From the NCBI GenBank assembly GCA_965658445.1, contig CBFHSF010000001.1:62001-126000 (forward strand): a stretch of DNA of 64,000 nt, in the 5' to 3' direction. This DNA comes from CBFHSF01 sp965658445. Its GTDB lineage: Bacteria > Bacteroidota > Bacteroidia > Flavobacteriales > Schleiferiaceae. A program made the position numbers and the translations under genes. Below the pieces are notes generated by a model that saw only the letters and a program-made list of their open reading frames with translations, had not been told where the DNA came from and searched no databases. Every line of letters begins with the position of its first letter. The first letter of the stretch is position 1. Shown here in pieces: positions 16,170 through 26,263 of the stretch.

Positions 16170-18275
16170 CTAGGAAATTCGGCTCCAGCTTAGTTTGGAT
16201 TTGTATTTAGAGAGGAATTCTGCTCGCAGTTTACGGTTTTCCGGTTTTTCAAGTCTAACGTCTTCTTTGAGTGTGAATTGCGCCCATTCTCTTGCCAAGG
16301 AGAGCAAGGAGGCGTCTTTGGCGAGATCTCCAATTTTCAAATTCAAAACGCCTGACTGTCGCGTGCCCATGACATCACCAGGACCACGGAGTTTGAGGTC
16401 TACATCGGCAATTTCAAAACCGTCTTGCGTCTTTACCATGGTGGCCAATCGCGTTTTGGCATCTTCGCTGAGCTTGGGCCCAGAGAGGAGCAGACAATAC
16501 GATTTTTCTGCACCTCGACCAACGCGGCCACGCAACTGGTGGAGTTGGGAAAGACCAAATTTCTCGGCACTTTCAATAATCATTACCGAGGCATTGGGAA
16601 CGTTGACTCCCACTTCAATCACCGTGGTCGCGACCATAATCTGGGTTTGTCCCTTGACAAATCGCTCCATTTCTCTGTCCTTGTCATCTGGCTTCATTTG
16701 TCCGTGTACAATACTCACCTGAAAATTGGGAAGAGGAAAGGCTCGGGTGATGGCTTCGTACCCGTCCATTAAGTCTTTGTAGTCTAACTTCTCGCTTTCC
16801 TCAATCAAGGGATATACAATATAGATCTGTCTTCCCAAAGCAATTTGCTCCTTCATAAAACCAAACACGCGCAATCTTTGATTTTCAAACAAATGCTTTG
16901 TGGTAATGGGCTTTCTGCCAGGAGGTAATTCGTCGATTACCGATAAATCCAAATCTCCATAAACGCTCATGGCGAGGGTTCTTGGGATGGGCGTGGCCGT
17001 CATGACCAAAATATGTGGAGGCAATTCGTTTTTCTTCCACAGAGCGGCGCGCTGTGCCACCCCAAATCGGTGTTGCTCGTCAATGACAGAGAGACCCAAA
17101 TTTTTAAAAACCACTGTGGGCTCAATAAGGGCATGTGTCCCAATGACCAACTGAATACTGCCATCTGCAGCCCCTTCCAAAACGCGTTTCCTGTCGGCGC
17201 CTTTTACATTCCCCGTGAGCAGGGCAATGGACAATCCCATGGGCTCGGCCATTTCACACAAACTCGCATAGTGTTGTTTGGCCAAGATTTCTGTGGGTGC
17301 CATCAACGCGGCCTGAAATCCATTGTCTACAGCAATGAGAATACAGAGTAGGGCCACCATGGTTTTTCCAGAACCCACATCTCCTTGGACCAATCGGTTC
17401 ATATGTCTACCGGAGCCCATATCGGACCGGATTTCTTTGATAACGCGCTTTTGTGCGCCCGTCAGTTCAAAGGGCAAATGGTCTTTATAAAAGGTGTTGA
17501 ACCAATGGCCAACGGTTGTAAAAGGATAACCTCTAAACTGGGCCTTGTGAATGTTTTTTTGTTGAAGTACGGAGAGTTGCAGTAGGTAAAACTCATCAAA
17601 TTTGAGTCGTTGCTGTGCTCGATGAAGCATTTCCAAAGACTGTGGAAAGTGAATTTGAAAAAGCGCCTGCTCCCTAGAAATCAGATGCGTAGGTTCCAAA
17701 ACATTGGCGGGCATATACTCTGTCAGCGTTCCCTTTAGTTGGAGCAAAAGCGTGTGCATGAGCTTGCGAATGCCCTTAGAATTCAATCCCTTTTGGGAGA
17801 GCTTTTCTGTGGAAGGGTACACGGGTTCCAAACGGCCTTGTCCCCCTTGGACCTGTTCAGTAGCCACTTCCAGCTCGGGGTGAGCAATGGTAAACTTCCG
17901 GTTGAACATGGAGGGTTTTCCAAACAACACAAAATTGGTGTCTGCTTTGAGCGTGGGCTTTACCCATCGAGCACCTTTAAACCAAATGAGTTCCACAGAA
18001 CCCGTAGCGTCGTAAAACTCCGCCGTCAATCTCTTTTTTCTGGGAGGTCCGACTTCTTGGACATTTCTGATTTTTCCGATGATCTGTACTTCGGCCTCGG
18101 CATTGGCGATTTCAGAAATGGTGTAGTATCGGCTTTTATCTACATACCGGAAGGGGTAGGTAGTCAGTAGGTCTTCATACACAAACAAACCCAATTCCTT
18201 TTTAAGCAGGTCCGCTCGCTGCGGTCCTACACCTTTTAGGTATTCTATGGGTGTTTTTAATAATTCTGTTGCCAT
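16170..18275 (-). CDS. recG: ATP-dependent DNA helicase RecG
   Basis: 701 residues from the ATG at 18275 (MATELLKTPIEYLKGVGPQR). The N-terminal wedge/OB domain (about 50-150) is followed by superfamily 2 motifs: GDVGSGKT (Walker A), DEQHRFG (motif II), TATPIPRTL (III) and QLRGRVGRG (VI), with the RecG-specific C-terminal TRP region. It remodels stalled forks and Holliday junctions. The hairpin CAGCG-ATTT-CGCTG at 16152-16165 lies just after the stop but has no T run. TACCTTTG lies 19 nt upstream of the start. Confidence 0.96.
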   Translation of the reverse strand: MATELLKTPIEYLKGVGPQRADLLKKELGLFVYEDLLTTYPFRYVDKSRYYTISEIANAEAEVQIIGKIRNVQEVGPPRKKRLTAEFYDATGSVELIWFKGARWVKPTLKADTNFVLFGKPSMFNRKFTIAHPELEVATEQVQGGQGRLEPVYPSTEKLSQKGLNSKGIRKLMHTLLLQLKGTLTEYMPANVLEPTHLISREQALFQIHFPQSLEMLHRAQQRLKFDEFYLLQLSVLQQKNIHKAQFRGYPFTTVGHWFNTFYKDHLPFELTGAQKRVIKEIRSDMGSGRHMNRLVQGDVGSGKTMVALLCILIAVDNGFQAALMAPTEILAKQHYASLCEMAEPMGLSIALLTGNVKGADRKRVLEGAADGSIQLVIGTHALIEPTVVFKNLGLSVIDEQHRFGVAQRAALWKKNELPPHILVMTATPIPRTLAMSVYGDLDLSVIDELPPGRKPITTKHLFENQRLRVFGFMKEQIALGRQIYIVYPLIEESEKLDYKDLMDGYEAITRAFPLPNFQVSIVHGQMKPDDKDREMERFVKGQTQIMVATTVIEVGVNVPNASVMIIESAEKFGLSQLHQLRGRVGRGAEKSYCLLLSGPKLSEDAKTRLATMVKTQDGFEIADVDLKLRGPGDVMGTRQSGVLNLKIGDLAKDASLLSLAREWAQFTLKEDVRLEKPENRKLRAEFLSKYKSKLSWSRIS

Positions 18276-18293
18276 GAAGAGGAGATTCCCTAT

Positions 18294-18301
18294 CAAAGGT
18301 A
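18294..18301 (-). promoter_or_regulatory. -7 box TACCTTTG upstream of recG
   Basis: Exact TAnnTTTG match 18 nt before the recG start codon; no convincing -33 element. Confidence 0.45.
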
Positions 18302-18416
18302 TTGTTTCAAGAATCGAAATAAGACTGAAAACTAATGAAATTTTAGAACGATGGCGGACCTCTACCTCGGAATTTAGAGGAGCTTTGTATCTTTCTACCT
18401 GAATTTTACAAACCCC

Positions 18417-20819
18417 ATGGACAGACCCTATTTTCTCAGCTCAAAACTCAGCGTTTTCATTTTTGTCTTTATCCTTTTCAGCCTAAGCGCAAAATCACAA
18501 GCGTACCTAGAGGAGGTAGATACTTTGCGCCCCTTGAGAATCAATCAGCAACTCATTGATTTGCAATTGAGTTTTGCTCCTCAAAAAGGCGAGGTTTCTG
18601 GCGTTTTGCAATTGGTTTTTGAAACGACAGAAGAAACAGGAGACTCCATTTGGTTGGACGGCCCGTTTATTGAATTTACAAAGGTTGAGTACGTGGGGGC
18701 ACAAATGAAATCTCACAAGACGTATACTCGTGGATTGGCCATTTTGTTGGAAGAGCCTGCAGCACCATTTAGCCTGCACAAATTGAATATAGAGTACACG
18801 GCGCAGCCAAGACGAGGGATGTACTTTGTGGGTTGGGAACCGAGTAATACAATTCAACCCAATCAACCAACCACCCACGGCCAAATCTGGACACAGGGTC
18901 AAGGAGTTGACAATCGATATTGGCTGCCCATGGTGGACAACCAAAACGACAAGGTGTTGTGGTCGGTTTCGGCGACTTTGCCTCAAGAATTGACCTTTGT
19001 TTCTAACGGTCAGCGCATGCGGGCTGATACGGTTGATGGTCAAACGACGTGGAGATACACTACAGGGCAACCCATGGCCCCCTACCTCATTGCTATTGCG
19101 GTGGGGGAATACGTTCACCAATCCCATACCTCGACCTCTGGCATTCCTCTCAAGAATTTTTTATACCCATCAGATTCCGATAAATTCCCTTTGACCTACG
19201 ACCGTTCTACAGAGTTGTTCAACTGGATGGAGAATTTGCTCATTCCCTTCCCGTGGTCCAAATACGATCAGCTGCCCGTGAGAGAATTCCAACACGGTGC
19301 CATGGAAAACACCACCACCACCTTATTTGGAGACTTTTTCGTTTTGGGACCCCGCGCGACATATGACTCGCCTTATTTGGAAATCAATGCTCATGAGTTG
19401 GCACACCAATGGTTTGGAAATTTACAGACAGCCACCAATGCAACACACCACTGGCTGCAGGAGGGATTTGCTACCTATTTGCAGTGGGAGGCCGTGCGCG
19501 AATTTTTAGGAGATGAAGCCTATTACGACCGATTGGAGGACGCCCGCTCAACCGTTTACGATGCAGAAGACGTGGACTCTTTTCCTCTTTGTCACCCCAA
19601 GGCGGGCTCGGCGCGCTTTTATCAAAAAGGAGGCTGGTTGCTGACTATGCTTAAAGCAATAGTGGGAGAAGAGGACTTTTATGCCGGGCTTAAAAAGTAC
19701 TTGGCCTTGGATCCTAACACCAACAGAACAACCGAAGACTTTATCGTTGTCATGGAGGAGGTTTCTGGGAAAAAGTTGAGGTCCTTCTTTTCTCTCTGGG
19801 CCTTCTCTGCAGAAATCCCTGAGGTGTATTTTGAGGTGGAGAAGAAAGGAAAACGAGATTTCTCTTTTGCCTTGGTAGGCACAAATATTCCAGAAGGAGT
19901 AGAAATCGAGATTCCCATAGAAATCTGGAACGGAGCCTCTGTGGAGGTTTTGAAGGTTTCTCTAGCCGATGGCGACTCCTTGATATGGGATGTGGATCAC
20001 CACGTGACCTATGCTCAAATCTTCCCTAGAAAGAGAACATTGTGTAAGATAGAGGAGAGCAAGCCTAAAATGATGTGGGAAAATCAACTGAAAAACGCAC
20101 ATGTATTAGACGCTGAAGTGGCCTTAGAAGCCTTGGTTTCTGACGATGCCACAGAAGCTAAGAAATGGGCTTACTACACCGTAAATGGAACCGCGCCTGC
20201 ACGTCTGCAAAGAGTTGCCGCCAAAGTTATCGCCAAGGACTATCCCTTTGTAACCGCAGCCCCTTGGTTCCAATATTTGCACCCCACGGCAAGAACCGTT
20301 TTTGCTGAGAATGTAGATTCCATTGCCCCTGGAGATTATGCGTTTTTTAAACGGTATTTATTGGATTCTACAGAGTTGGGGGTAATTCAATGGGCCTCTC
20401 TATTGGGGAAAATCAATCCTGAGGAGGTGTACGAAATCACCTCTGAAGTAGAGCCGGGATCCAATGGAGACTTGTTTTTCATTCGATCTCTTATGGTTAT
20501 TGATCCTCAGAATCCTCTGTTAGAATTGGAAAAGTGGGTGGACAACACATCGCCAGAAATGGGCTATAATTTGAGAATGAGTTCTTTTGGGGCGTTGGCT
20601 CAAATCAACTATTGGCCGGACCACGCCGTGGCCAACCTCGTTCACGCCTGTGCCAGTGGCAATCGCAGGCTGAGAAATTCAGCACGAAAAATATTGCTCA
20701 ACAAGATAGATCCCAAAAGGGCCCAAGAGCAAATCTTTTCTTATTTTGAGGCTCGTCCCGAGGCTCCGGATTGGAAGCATATTTGGTTTGACAAAAACTT
20801 TCCTAGCAACGAAGATTAA
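18417..20819 (+). CDS. M1-family (gluzincin) aminopeptidase, exported
   Basis: 800 residues with a signal peptide (about 1-28, ending SAKSQA). The aminopeptidase N signature HGAMENT is at about 292-298, the zinc site HELAHQW at about 325-331, and the third ligand Glu is in LQEGFATY about 19 residues later. Expected activity is zinc-dependent removal of N-terminal residues from peptides in the periplasm or at the cell surface. The C-terminal third is divergent and helical, like the ERAP/HEAT region of M1 enzymes. The stop is 2 nt before the next gene, an unusual partner. TATCTTTC at 18389-18396 resembles a weak -7 box. Confidence 0.92.
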   Translation: MDRPYFLSSKLSVFIFVFILFSLSAKSQAYLEEVDTLRPLRINQQLIDLQLSFAPQKGEVSGVLQLVFETTEETGDSIWLDGPFIEFTKVEYVGAQMKSHKTYTRGLAILLEEPAAPFSLHKLNIEYTAQPRRGMYFVGWEPSNTIQPNQPTTHGQIWTQGQGVDNRYWLPMVDNQNDKVLWSVSATLPQELTFVSNGQRMRADTVDGQTTWRYTTGQPMAPYLIAIAVGEYVHQSHTSTSGIPLKNFLYPSDSDKFPLTYDRSTELFNWMENLLIPFPWSKYDQLPVREFQHGAMENTTTTLFGDFFVLGPRATYDSPYLEINAHELAHQWFGNLQTATNATHHWLQEGFATYLQWEAVREFLGDEAYYDRLEDARSTVYDAEDVDSFPLCHPKAGSARFYQKGGWLLTMLKAIVGEEDFYAGLKKYLALDPNTNRTTEDFIVVMEEVSGKKLRSFFSLWAFSAEIPEVYFEVEKKGKRDFSFALVGTNIPEGVEIEIPIEIWNGASVEVLKVSLADGDSLIWDVDHHVTYAQIFPRKRTLCKIEESKPKMMWENQLKNAHVLDAEVALEALVSDDATEAKKWAYYTVNGTAPARLQRVAAKVIAKDYPFVTAAPWFQYLHPTARTVFAENVDSIAPGDYAFFKRYLLDSTELGVIQWASLLGKINPEEVYEITSEVEPGSNGDLFFIRSLMVIDPQNPLLELEKWVDNTSPEMGYNLRMSSFGALAQINYWPDHAVANLVHACASGNRRLRNSARKILLNKIDPKRAQEQIFSYFEARPEAPDWKHIWFDKNFPSNED

Positions 20820-20821
20820 GA

Positions 20822-22171
20822 ATGCAAAACAGTAAGTATCGCTGGATAAAATACCTGCAATGGGGTTTTGATTTATTGGTGATCAATGGAGCCTTTCTGG
20901 CGGCCACTGCCTTGCGATTCTCCGATTTGCGCATAGACAACGACCAGTATTACAACTACTACGTACAGTTGTGGGTGTTTATGAATTTGTCTTGGGTCTT
21001 GGTGACTCAGGTGCTCAAGACGTACTCTCTCAAGCCCACAACGGAAATCAGAAACTCCCTGAGCAAAGGAGTGAATGCGCTGGTGTTTCAACTGTTCATC
21101 TTCACCTTGCTCATTGTTTCTCTCAAGGGGTATTACTATTCCCGACTGTTTTTGATTTACTTCTACAGTTTGTTGATTCCGCTTTTGGCATTGACGCGCA
21201 TCCTCTTTCTCAATTGGTGGAGAAACTATCTCAAGGACGATAAAAACGCACGACACATTCTTCTTCTGGGCGATTCGGCGCAAGCCATCTCCCTATACAA
21301 TACCTTAGAACAGCATCCCGAATACGGATTGCGAGTTTCCCAATGGATCAAAGAAACCAAGACGCCCGAAGAGGTTTCTACGGAAGGAATTTCTGAGGTG
21401 TATTGCGGGTATTTGCAATCGCCAGAATTGGTGGCCCAGTGGTATAAATACACAGAATCTCAGGTTATGCGCTTTCGGTTTTTACCTGAGTTGGGAATTC
21501 CCGTGCTCACCCAAGCGGACGTTGATTTTCTAGGAGATTCGCCCATTGTTTACCCCAGGCCTGAGCCCTTGTCCTACAGGCACAATCAAATTCTCAAAAG
21601 GGTCTCGGATGTGTTTTTTTCGCTGCTCTTTTTGATTTTGGTAGCCCCGTGGCTGTTTCCCATTCTCACTCTGGCCATTGCATTGGATTCCCGAGGTCCC
21701 GTGTTTTTCAAGCAGAAGCGAACAGGCATCAACAATCATACTTTTTATTGCATCAAGTTCAGAACCATGACGGGCGTGTCCGATGCTACGGTACAAGCTA
21801 CCGAAGGCGATCAGAGAATTACGCGCGTAGGAAAGTGGTTGAGAAAGCACAATTTGGACGAGTTGCCTCAGGTCATAAATGTTCTCAAAGGACAGATGAG
21901 TATTGTGGGGCCAAGGCCTCATATGATTGAGCATACAGAGCAGTACAAAACCTTGATTGACGCCTTTATGGTAAGGCATTTGATTCTCCCTGGGATTACA
22001 GGACTAGCTCAGAGTCAAGGGTTGAGAGGTGAGACCTCCGACCCGGAAAAAATGCAAGCGCGCGTACGAGCCGATGTGTATTATTTAGAAAACTGGTCCA
22101 TACTCCTCGATGCAAAAATCATCGCCGTAACAGCCATCAACATGTTGTTGGGAAAGTTTAAAGGATACTGA
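20822..22171 (+). CDS. Polyprenyl-phosphate sugar-1-phosphate transferase (WcaJ/WbaP-like)
   Basis: 449 residues. Four or five N-terminal transmembrane helices (to about 125) and a nucleotide-binding-like middle region (HILLLGDSAQAISLYN) precede a C-terminal bacterial sugar transferase domain (about 255-449). That domain begins with the KRVSDVFFSLLFLILVAP helix, then GPVFFKQKRTG, CIKFRTM, LRKHNLDELPQ and SIVGPRP. The family transfers a hexose-1-phosphate from a UDP-sugar to undecaprenyl phosphate and starts exopolysaccharide or O-antigen repeat units. It begins 2 nt after the aminopeptidase stop, so the two are co-transcribed. Glycosyltransferases lie 2-4 kb away on the other strand. Confidence 0.92.
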   Translation: MQNSKYRWIKYLQWGFDLLVINGAFLAATALRFSDLRIDNDQYYNYYVQLWVFMNLSWVLVTQVLKTYSLKPTTEIRNSLSKGVNALVFQLFIFTLLIVSLKGYYYSRLFLIYFYSLLIPLLALTRILFLNWWRNYLKDDKNARHILLLGDSAQAISLYNTLEQHPEYGLRVSQWIKETKTPEEVSTEGISEVYCGYLQSPELVAQWYKYTESQVMRFRFLPELGIPVLTQADVDFLGDSPIVYPRPEPLSYRHNQILKRVSDVFFSLLFLILVAPWLFPILTLAIALDSRGPVFFKQKRTGINNHTFYCIKFRTMTGVSDATVQATEGDQRITRVGKWLRKHNLDELPQVINVLKGQMSIVGPRPHMIEHTEQYKTLIDAFMVRHLILPGITGLAQSQGLRGETSDPEKMQARVRADVYYLENWSILLDAKIIAVTAINMLLGKFKGY

Positions 22172-22182
22172 GAACGAGTCAA

Positions 22183-24003
22183 CTAGTTTTCCTCGTCTTT
22201 TCCGTTATTAGGGTCTTGGCCGCTTTCGTCTTTGGAATCGCCGTCGCCTTGTTCTTCACTTAATTTCGCCTCGGCCTCTTCCTGTTCTTTTCTGAGCATT
22301 TCTTCTTGGGAGGTCAGAACGGCTTCTTCGTCTTCCTCGCTGTTTTCTTCATTTCCGTCTACTGGATTCGGTTCCACCACAATGCCCGTAGAGCTTGGAT
22401 TTGACGTAGCGTTGGAGGTCTGGGTAGGTTCGGGTTTGGGAGGAGGTGGTGCCGTCGTGGCATTGCCATCGCGAACGGCATTGTACATCGGACTGAGAAT
22501 TTCAATTTCTGCTCGGCTAAACTCATCCTGAATGTTCTTGTAGAGGTCAGAATAGATAGCTGCCATCTTGCCCGGTTTTGAGGTGTAGGCGTTGATTTGA
22601 TAGCTCACCGAGAAATTGCCTAAGGCTGTTTGGAAAACAAAGGGCTTGGGATCTTCCGAAATTTCGATGGTTTGTTCTGCAGCACGAATCAACAAATCGT
22701 GTACTTGCCTCCACGGAATGTCGTATCCAATGGTCACTGTGGCGTGGAGAATCAGTCCTTGCTTCTGCTCACTCGCCGTGGTAAAATTGATGGTATGTCC
22801 ATTGAGAATGGCCGAATTGGGAATGGTGATTTCTTCGTTTTTGATGGTTCGAATTCGTGTTACGAGTAAGGTCTTTTCCAGCACATCACCCGTAACTTCT
22901 CCAATTCTCACGCGATCTCCTCGCTTAAAAGGTCGCATGTACGTGATGACCAGTCCGGCCACCATATTCCCAATGGCCGAAGAAGACCCTATGGAAAACA
23001 GCAATCCCAAGAAAACCGAAACACCCCTAAATACCTCAGATTCTGATCCGGGTAAATAAGGAAAGATGATGACCACTGTAAAGGCGATGACAATGAACTT
23101 GATGATCTTAAACGTAGGCATGGCCCAGTCTGGGAAGAAGCCCGGCAAGTTCAAGGACTTGTTTTCCAATTGCTCGGCTAAGAATTTCAAAAAACGTAAG
23201 AGATACCTCGATACAATGACAATTATGGCGATGAAAAACAGGTTGGGAAGGAAGTCCACAATACCGAAGAATACTGTTTTGATGGGGTTCAAGGTCCATT
23301 CAATCACTTTATCAGCGATGTCCTCTGCCCATGGCATTACACTGAAAAGAACGGGCAATGCCAAGTACACAATCAAAACATAGATGAGGTATTTTAAAAT
23401 TTTCAACCCGGCGAAGACGGATCGTTCTGCCTTTTGTTTGGTGATGATTTGAAGGGATTTGAACTTGATTTCACCAAAGTATTTATCTCGGTTGGAGTAC
23501 AGTCGTAGGATTAGTTTTTTGAACAACCACCTCACCAATCGAATCAACAGAATGACCACAAAAATGGCCACCAAAATACTTCCAATATTGATCAAAAGTG
23601 TTTGCAGACTTTGGTCTTTGGCGTTCTTGGTAACGGCCTTTACAATTTTGGGGTAGCGCTCTTTGGCAATTTGCCTTTTGGTAAGACCTGTGCCCAAAGT
23701 GTCGTCACCAGAGACACTGGACAGAATTCGTTTTCTGTATTGAATGTTGATGACCGCCCCGTGATCCATGTAAAAGGAATCTGGATAGAAGGGGGCTTCA
23801 CCTGCCACTTCGCGCATGCGCTCTTGTTCAATCAAACCGCGTTCTTTGGGTGAAAACCCACCCAACGCATGGTCGATCATGTACAAAGTGTCTTTAAAAG
23901 GGGCTACGTAAAATGTGTCTTTGCCAGAGGTCTCTTGGGCTTTGGCATTTCCCAAAGGGGAAACCAAAACAAGGAGTAGGATCAGTAGTTTGGAAATTCT
24001 CAT
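22183..24003 (-). CDS. Large mechanosensitive channel (MscS family) with acidic C-terminal tail
   Basis: 606 residues from the ATG at 24003 (MRISKLLILLLVLV), which opens with a signal peptide ending NAKA. A periplasmic segment (about 25-125) and several membrane helices lead to the MscS pore helix and beta domain (about 320-480), with GSSSAIGNMVAGLVITYMR and PFKRGDRVRIGEVTGDV. The last 95 residues are low complexity: Pro/Thr-rich, then Glu/Asp/Ser/Asn-rich, suggesting a disordered cytoplasmic tail. The family releases solutes on hypo-osmotic shock. It converges on the sugar transferase gene with 11 nt between stops. A second, shorter MscS gene lies at 30986-31852. Confidence 0.9.
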   Translation of the reverse strand: MRISKLLILLLVLVSPLGNAKAQETSGKDTFYVAPFKDTLYMIDHALGGFSPKERGLIEQERMREVAGEAPFYPDSFYMDHGAVINIQYRKRILSSVSGDDTLGTGLTKRQIAKERYPKIVKAVTKNAKDQSLQTLLINIGSILVAIFVVILLIRLVRWLFKKLILRLYSNRDKYFGEIKFKSLQIITKQKAERSVFAGLKILKYLIYVLIVYLALPVLFSVMPWAEDIADKVIEWTLNPIKTVFFGIVDFLPNLFFIAIIVIVSRYLLRFLKFLAEQLENKSLNLPGFFPDWAMPTFKIIKFIVIAFTVVIIFPYLPGSESEVFRGVSVFLGLLFSIGSSSAIGNMVAGLVITYMRPFKRGDRVRIGEVTGDVLEKTLLVTRIRTIKNEEITIPNSAILNGHTINFTTASEQKQGLILHATVTIGYDIPWRQVHDLLIRAAEQTIEISEDPKPFVFQTALGNFSVSYQINAYTSKPGKMAAIYSDLYKNIQDEFSRAEIEILSPMYNAVRDGNATTAPPPPKPEPTQTSNATSNPSSTGIVVEPNPVDGNEENSEEDEEAVLTSQEEMLRKEQEEAEAKLSEEQGDGDSKDESGQDPNNGKDEEN

Positions 24004-24075
24004 ATACAACCAGTTACCTCTCCAAGATACTGATTTTCATCGAAAGGTTTGTCTTACAAAAATGATGAGCTGGGC

Positions 24076-25167
24076 CTAGTGTAGAATGGATTGCTTGAGT
24101 ACGATTTCGTACTGCTCGGCAATTACGCGCCAATTGTAGATGTCTCTTACGGCGCTTGTGTTTTTGCGTCCCCAACCAGAATAGTCTTTTTCTGGATCCA
24201 AGTGATCCACCGTTGTGGCCACGTCGTTTGCGTCCAAAAAGTAAAATCCGTTCTCGCCCAAAATACTTTGGTTAAAGGGGTTGGAATGAGCGCAAATCAG
24301 GGATTGACAGCCCATGGCTTCTAGCAGAGAAGGATTGGTGCCTCCCACGCTGTGACCGTGAAAGTACAGGCGTGCAAAATGCCTTAGGGAGTTGATGATT
24401 TCCTTTTCGTAGATACCATCCAAAAAGCGCAATCGGTGGTCTTTGTATTTTTGTTTGAGCTTTTTCCCGTAGGCCGTGTCGTGATTTCCAATAATTAAGG
24501 TAGGAAATGGGCAGTCCGATTGAGTTAGTCCGTCCAAAATGATCTCAAAATTGTTTTCTGGGACAAATCGTGCCAGTATCATGTGAAATTCTCTGGGCGC
24601 TACGTTGTAGGTGTCTAAAATGCTGGCGTCAAATTCTTTGGGAATTTCCGCTCCGTAGGGTATGTAAACGGTCTGACCTACGTAGAGAGATTGTAGGTAT
24701 TTTTCAATTTCTGGATTGTCTGCCACCATGAGGTGGGAGTGTTTGGCCACGGTTTTTTCTGACCACTTTAAAAACTTCTTTACCCATTTCCCGTATTTGG
24801 AACGCTTCCATTCCAAGCCGTCCATGTTGGTGGTTACGTGCGCCTTTTTGGGGAAGAGTCTATGCCAAATAGCACTGGAAGTGTATCCCAATTGGAGGAC
24901 CACATCAAATTTTCTCTTGTGCAAATCCAGCACACAGGACAGGTCGTATAAGAATTGTCCAGAAGTGCCAATCCTTGGTTCAGGATCGTATTTGTGGATT
25001 ATACGTACACCCTTGTATTCCTTTTCCTTGTAGGGATGGTGGTGAGGGGAGTACACGGTAACCTCATGTCCCATTTGGACCAGGCGAACGGAGAGTTGTT
25101 CTGCGAGCTCTTCAAATCCGCCGTATTGGTTGGGGATGCCTCTACTTCCGAGAATGGCTAATTTCAT
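24076..25167 (-). CDS. Glycosyltransferase with DUF1972 domain (rhamnosyltransferase-like)
   Basis: 363 residues. MKLAILGSRGIPNQYGGFEE at the start is the DUF1972 signature shared by WchF/WsaD-type rhamnosyltransferases, and the C-terminal GT4 half carries GGTNPSLLEAMGC. It is expected to add a sugar to a lipid-linked or surface polysaccharide in the cytoplasm. The start codon overlaps the previous gene's stop in ATGA (25164-25167), so the two glycosyltransferases are translationally coupled. The acceptor and donor are not predictable. Confidence 0.88.
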   Translation of the reverse strand: MKLAILGSRGIPNQYGGFEELAEQLSVRLVQMGHEVTVYSPHHHPYKEKEYKGVRIIHKYDPEPRIGTSGQFLYDLSCVLDLHKRKFDVVLQLGYTSSAIWHRLFPKKAHVTTNMDGLEWKRSKYGKWVKKFLKWSEKTVAKHSHLMVADNPEIEKYLQSLYVGQTVYIPYGAEIPKEFDASILDTYNVAPREFHMILARFVPENNFEIILDGLTQSDCPFPTLIIGNHDTAYGKKLKQKYKDHRLRFLDGIYEKEIINSLRHFARLYFHGHSVGGTNPSLLEAMGCQSLICAHSNPFNQSILGENGFYFLDANDVATTVDHLDPEKDYSGWGRKNTSAVRDIYNWRVIAEQYEIVLKQSILH

Positions 25168-26240
25168 GAGGTTTGTAAAATGGAATTATATACGTCTTCA
25201 AGGCTTTGTGCAACGCCTTTCCAACTGTATTGGTCTCTTTGTTTTTTAAGGACGGTTTGAGGCTTTTTTTGAAGAGCGGTCTCAATGGCCTTTTTCATAT
25301 CAGCATCATCGGTGGGAGAAAAAATTTCTGCACCCAATTGAATGTATTGATCGGTAGAATCCAAAGTTTTGCTGACCGCCAGAGAACAGCCCGAAGCCCA
25401 TCCTTCAATTCCCGTCAAACCAAAGGTCTCAAAAAACGAGGGAATGACCACCGTCTTATAGCGTCGGTACAGCGTGGCCAATTCTTGCGGAGAAACGTGC
25501 TCTCTAAATTCAATTTGTGAACCTTCGGCTTCTGTCAAACACTCCAAGTAATATTGGGGCTGGTTGGTTGAGGGATTGCCAACAAAAAGTGCAGGGACAC
25601 CCATGTCCACCAAAACTTTGATTAGGCTTTTTTGGTTTTTGAGTACCTCAAAACGGCCTACGCAAATCACGCCTTCAATGCGCTTCACAAACTCTGTGTG
25701 TTCCCAAAAGACTTCAGAAACCCCCAGTCCAATACTGTGAATGGGCGTGTTGGGAGAAAATTGATCTTTAAGTCTTTGGGCTTCAGTCTCCGTGCTGCAA
25801 ATCAGAGCGCTGGAGTGTTCAATGACTTTTTCAATGGCCGCTTCATGTCCCTTGAGTAAATAGGGAATGCCCGGTAAGTTGTCCTTGCCTAAAACTCCTC
25901 TAGCCACAGATTTTACGTATTCCTGTCCCGAGGGAGAAAAGCGGTTCATGACCCTTCCCAACAAACCGTTTCTCTTGGCCTCCGAGGAGGAGTAGTCCAC
26001 CCAAATGGTGGAGGTAATCCAAGGGGCCTCCAAAGAACTCATGTACGGAATGGCGTCTTGGGGACGACCGAGATTGAAAAAGTGTACAAGGTCATAAGAA
26101 TCCTTTACCGCTTCACCCGCAGCAATAATGTCTACGTGGTGACCACGGTCCCTTAGAGCTTGGGCAGACTGTTGCACCTGAATGGTGTCACCGCCTATCT
26201 GGCTCCAAAGAGTAGACCTGGAAAGGAATAGGATTCTCAT
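25164..26240 (-). CDS. Glycosyltransferase family 4 protein
   Basis: 358 residues with the GT-B plan. The N-terminal domain starts MRILFLSRSTLWSQIGGDTI, and the C-terminal domain contains VICVGRFEVLKNQKSLIKV and PSFFETFGLTGIEGWASGC, the glutamate-containing nucleotide-sugar site of GT4 enzymes. It overlaps the DUF1972 gene by 4 nt. Probably works with it in surface polysaccharide synthesis, perhaps on the lipid carrier loaded by the transferase at 20822-22171. Specific linkage unknown. Confidence 0.88.
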   Translation of the reverse strand: MRILFLSRSTLWSQIGGDTIQVQQSAQALRDRGHHVDIIAAGEAVKDSYDLVHFFNLGRPQDAIPYMSSLEAPWITSTIWVDYSSSEAKRNGLLGRVMNRFSPSGQEYVKSVARGVLGKDNLPGIPYLLKGHEAAIEKVIEHSSALICSTETEAQRLKDQFSPNTPIHSIGLGVSEVFWEHTEFVKRIEGVICVGRFEVLKNQKSLIKVLVDMGVPALFVGNPSTNQPQYYLECLTEAEGSQIEFREHVSPQELATLYRRYKTVVIPSFFETFGLTGIEGWASGCSLAVSKTLDSTDQYIQLGAEIFSPTDDADMKKAIETALQKKPQTVLKKQRDQYSWKGVAQSLEDVYNSILQTS

Positions 26241-26263
26241 GCCTCCAAGTTACACCCGCAAAT

